Made by a program: the position numbers and the translations under genes. The notes beneath the pieces are model-generated. The model was not told the DNA's origin and searched no databases. It worked only from the letters and a program-made list of their open reading frames with translations. 64,000 nucleotides of DNA from an uncultured candidate division WPS-2 bacterium (GTDB lineage: Bacteria; Vulcanimicrobiota; Vulcanimicrobiia; Vulcanimicrobiales; Vulcanimicrobiaceae): contig CALEYW010000082.1 of the NCBI GenBank assembly GCA_937927945.1, positions 1-64,000 on the forward strand, given 5' to 3'. Positions 62,426-64,000 of the stretch are shown here, one piece after another; the stretch's first letter is position 1; the number at the start of each line of letters is the position of its first letter.

Positions 62426-63190
62426 TTAGGAGGGGATGACCGCGATGGTAATCACGTTCGTGGCCGCGCCCGAAGCCGCGGTGGCGTTGACGTTCATCTG
62501 AATGTCCTGGCCGATGTACTTGAACGCCGCACCGCTGAGGGCGCCCGCGGCGTTGTACAGCGAGTAGCCGCCCGCCGTATAGGTCGTTGCGGTCGGCGTC
62601 GCGGTGGTGTTGGTCGTCAGGCCGGTCACGGTCGCGCCGCCGAAGCCCGTGCCGGCCGTGGCCGCACCGAGTCCGGCGAGAGCAACGCCCGCGACGCTGT
62701 TGACGGTCGGGCAGGCCGCGACGTACGGGCCCGGGTTACCGGTCGCGCCCGATTGCGTCGGCGCAGCCGCGGGCGTCCCATTGAGCCGGAACGAGCAGAT
62801 CTGCGTACCGGCCGCGAGTGTGTCGACGTACTCGACGATGTTGACGGGGTTGACGTCGTTCGACTCGACGCCGATCGAGATCGCGTTCTTGTAGTAGCAG
62901 CCTGTATAGCCGGACGCCGGGGGCGTGATGCCGCCGAACGTCAGCGTGGCGAGGGTGCCTTCGGCGACGCCCGCGGTGCAGTTACCGGCGACCGAGGGGA
63001 GGATCGACGAGGCGACGCCCGACTGGATGGCGCCGGTCGCATCGTAGTTGACAGCGATCGAGACCGCAGCTGTGGCGTTGACGGCGTACTTGAGCTGGGC
63101 CGATCCGTAAACCGTCGTGGCGGCCATCGAGGGCGCGGCCAGAGCGGTCACGATTCCCAGCGAGGCCAGAGCAGTTACTGCTCTTTTCAC
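62426..63190 (-). CDS. SAQLKY-type secreted protein, first copy
   Basis: The 254-residue protein has a signal peptide (ALASLGIVTALAAPSMAA) and the motif TVYGSAQLKYAVNATAAVSI, shared with its paralogue near 57 kb. It is rich in Gly, Ala and Thr, has two likely disulfide pairs (NCTAGVAEG, CYYKNAIS, QICSF, AACP) and ends NVITIAVIPS. The GTG at 63190 has AAGGA seven bases upstream. It is the first gene after the Ig-like gene at the edge and probably encodes a major secreted subunit. Its family is unknown to me. Confidence 0.65.
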   Translation of the reverse strand: MKRAVTALASLGIVTALAAPSMAATTVYGSAQLKYAVNATAAVSIAVNYDATGAIQSGVASSILPSVAGNCTAGVAEGTLATLTFGGITPPASGYTGCYYKNAISIGVESNDVNPVNIVEYVDTLAAGTQICSFRLNGTPAAAPTQSGATGNPGPYVAACPTVNSVAGVALAGLGAATAGTGFGGATVTGLTTNTTATPTATTYTAGGYSLYNAAGALSGAAFKYIGQDIQMNVNATAASGAATNVITIAVIPS

Positions 63191-63357
63191 GTTCGAATCC
63201 TTTCGAGGGAGGGACGCAGATGGGGAGGAGCGATCGACGCCCCCTACCTCCACTTTCGACTTACGGGTAGGCAATATTAGGCGCTTGCTCCTTCAGGCGA
63301 GCTCCTTAACGCAGACTTTGCCGCCGGCAGGCCCCTGCTTTACGGTTCGGCGCCCTC

Positions 63358-64000
63358 TCAGCGGAACACCAGCCCGTAGTTCTGACCCTTCTTCGTCACT
63401 AATGTCGCCCCGTACGGAAGTCCTTTGCGCCAGACGCGGACGTCGAAGGTGAAGACGCGGCCGGCCGGCCGCGGCAGCACGATCTTGTAGCCGTCCTCGA
63501 AGAGCACGCTGTCGCCCTCATCGAGACCGACGAGCCCCTTGAGGGTTACCTTGGCACTCTGCCCAGGCTGCACGTTGCGGGGGCTGAGGCGCACGGCGAA
63601 GAGCGGGATGCTGGGGTCCACGGGGACGAGCGCCTGGCCGTCGTTCACGTCCTTGCGTCGTGCCGACACCGTCACGGCATAGTCGCCCTTGGCGAGCGGC
63701 GGGACCGTGGCAGTGCCCAGCCAGGCGTTCTGGCGTGAGTCGAACTTGAGGGGAAACGTCCCGAAGACGTCGCTTTCCACGAAGAGCGATTTGACGTCCT
63801 TGGAGTTGGTCGTCGCGCGAATCCGCAAAAGGGCACCGGGCGGTGCCGAGGCGGGCTCCACGACCACCTGGATCGCCTGCCGCTTTCCGTCGTTGAAGGT
63901 GTACACGACGTCTTTCGCCCCCGCGCCGAGCTTGAAGACGACCCCGGCGATCGAGGCGCCGCCGGCGATCGAAAGCGGGCCGTCCGGTCCGGAGAGAACG
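63358..64000 (-). CDS. Ig-like secreted protein, 3' part, cut by right edge
   Basis: The frame is open from 64000 down to a stop at 63358, so the N-terminus lies outside. About 213 residues are visible. They consist of Ig-like strands (AIQVVVEPASAPPGALLRIR, PLLAKGDYAVTVSARRKD, RLSPRNVQPGQSAKVTLKGL, and the end YGATLVTKKGQNYGLVFR). No catalytic motif is seen. It precedes the SAQLKY and chaperone genes in the same orientation, separated by 167 bp, so it likely belongs to the surface locus. A usher-like or repeat-rich surface protein is possible upstream. Confidence 0.6.
   Translation of the reverse strand, partial: VLSGPDGPLSIAGGASIAGVVFKLGAGAKDVVYTFNDGKRQAIQVVVEPASAPPGALLRIRATTNSKDVKSLFVESDVFGTFPLKFDSRQNAWLGTATVPPLAKGDYAVTVSARRKDVNDGQALVPVDPSIPLFAVRLSPRNVQPGQSAKVTLKGLVGLDEGDSVLFEDGYKIVLPRPAGRVFTFDVRVWRKGLPYGATLVTKKGQNYGLVFR

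Noticed and set aside
63262..63340. GAAGGAGCAA-containing stretch upstream of the first SAQLKY gene resembling part of a glycine riboswitch.
   Set aside because: The accompanying CUCAGGC and GGAGAG parts of the aptamer are missing, and the downstream gene has no link to glycine. A -10-like TAATAT in it may simply be the promoter.

Overview
The window is GC-rich and gene-dense. Genes run on both strands in long runs of overlapping reading frames, joined mostly by four-base stop/start overlaps (ATGA, GTGA, and also TTGA and CTGA). The cell plan looks diderm: there is a TonB/ExbB/ExbD set, a beta-barrel-like outer membrane protein and a PapD-like periplasmic chaperone. The single SOS box I found is of the CGAAC-N4-GTTCG type known from Firmicutes, Actinobacteria and relatives, and there is a G5/3D cell-wall protein. 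A diderm member of the Terrabacteria, such as Candidatus Eremiobacterota (WPS-2), would fit. That is inference from gene content only.

Layout. 1-0.6 kb: end of a surface-protein gene with two apparent frameshifts. 0.8-6.5 kb (minus): one overlapping operon, cysK-moaC-moaB-folC-folP-folB-folK-OMP, covering cysteine, molybdopterin and folate. 6.5-8.5 kb (plus): a degenerate HD-GYP protein coupled to a degenerate D12-type methylase-like protein. 8.5-10 kb: small membrane protein, uppP, PilZ. 10-14 kb (minus): TPR/TonB-C hybrid, exbB, two exbD, tonB. 14.1-16.7 kb (minus): a Rho homologue that has lost its ATPase motifs, an rluB-type pseudouridine synthase and aroH. 16.8-19 kb (minus): a glycosyltransferase, then an SOS-type promoter driving an RNase H-like protein and DNA-3-methyladenine glycosylase. 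19.1-21.9 kb (plus): leader RNA candidate, DUF348/G5/3D protein, ksgA, CPBP protease. 21.9-36 kb (minus): a run of fourteen genes, moeA-BON-hisC-phosphoesterase-TPR-thioesterase-smpB-tilS-hpt-ftsH-M16-M16-glycosyltransferase-DUF2079.

36-39.9 kb (plus): serS, sua5/tsaC and a C-terminal processing protease, with DUF3175 on minus. 39.9-49.5 kb: NUDIX, Tat-exported hydrolase, then RraA, GDPD and a ten-Asp-box sortilin-like protein, tRNA-Ser(UGA), a frameshifted tannase and an OFA-type MFS transporter. 49.8-55.8 kb: chemoreceptor, kynA-kynU pair, secreted protein, inositol-phosphatase family protein, DUF4149. 55.8-64 kb (minus): a surface-structure locus with two paralogous SAQLKY secreted proteins, a PapD-like chaperone, a 1435-residue secreted protein and a third small secreted protein, with an Ig-like protein running off the right edge.

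Two themes stand out. First, several proteins keep a recognisable enzyme fold but have lost the catalytic residues: Rho, HD-GYP, D12 methylase and both M16 proteins. Second, several genes appear to start at CTG or other unusual codons, supported by conserved N-termini, a Shine-Dalgarno sequence or a CTGA overlap. I saw no CRISPR array, insertion sequence, prophage or rRNA.
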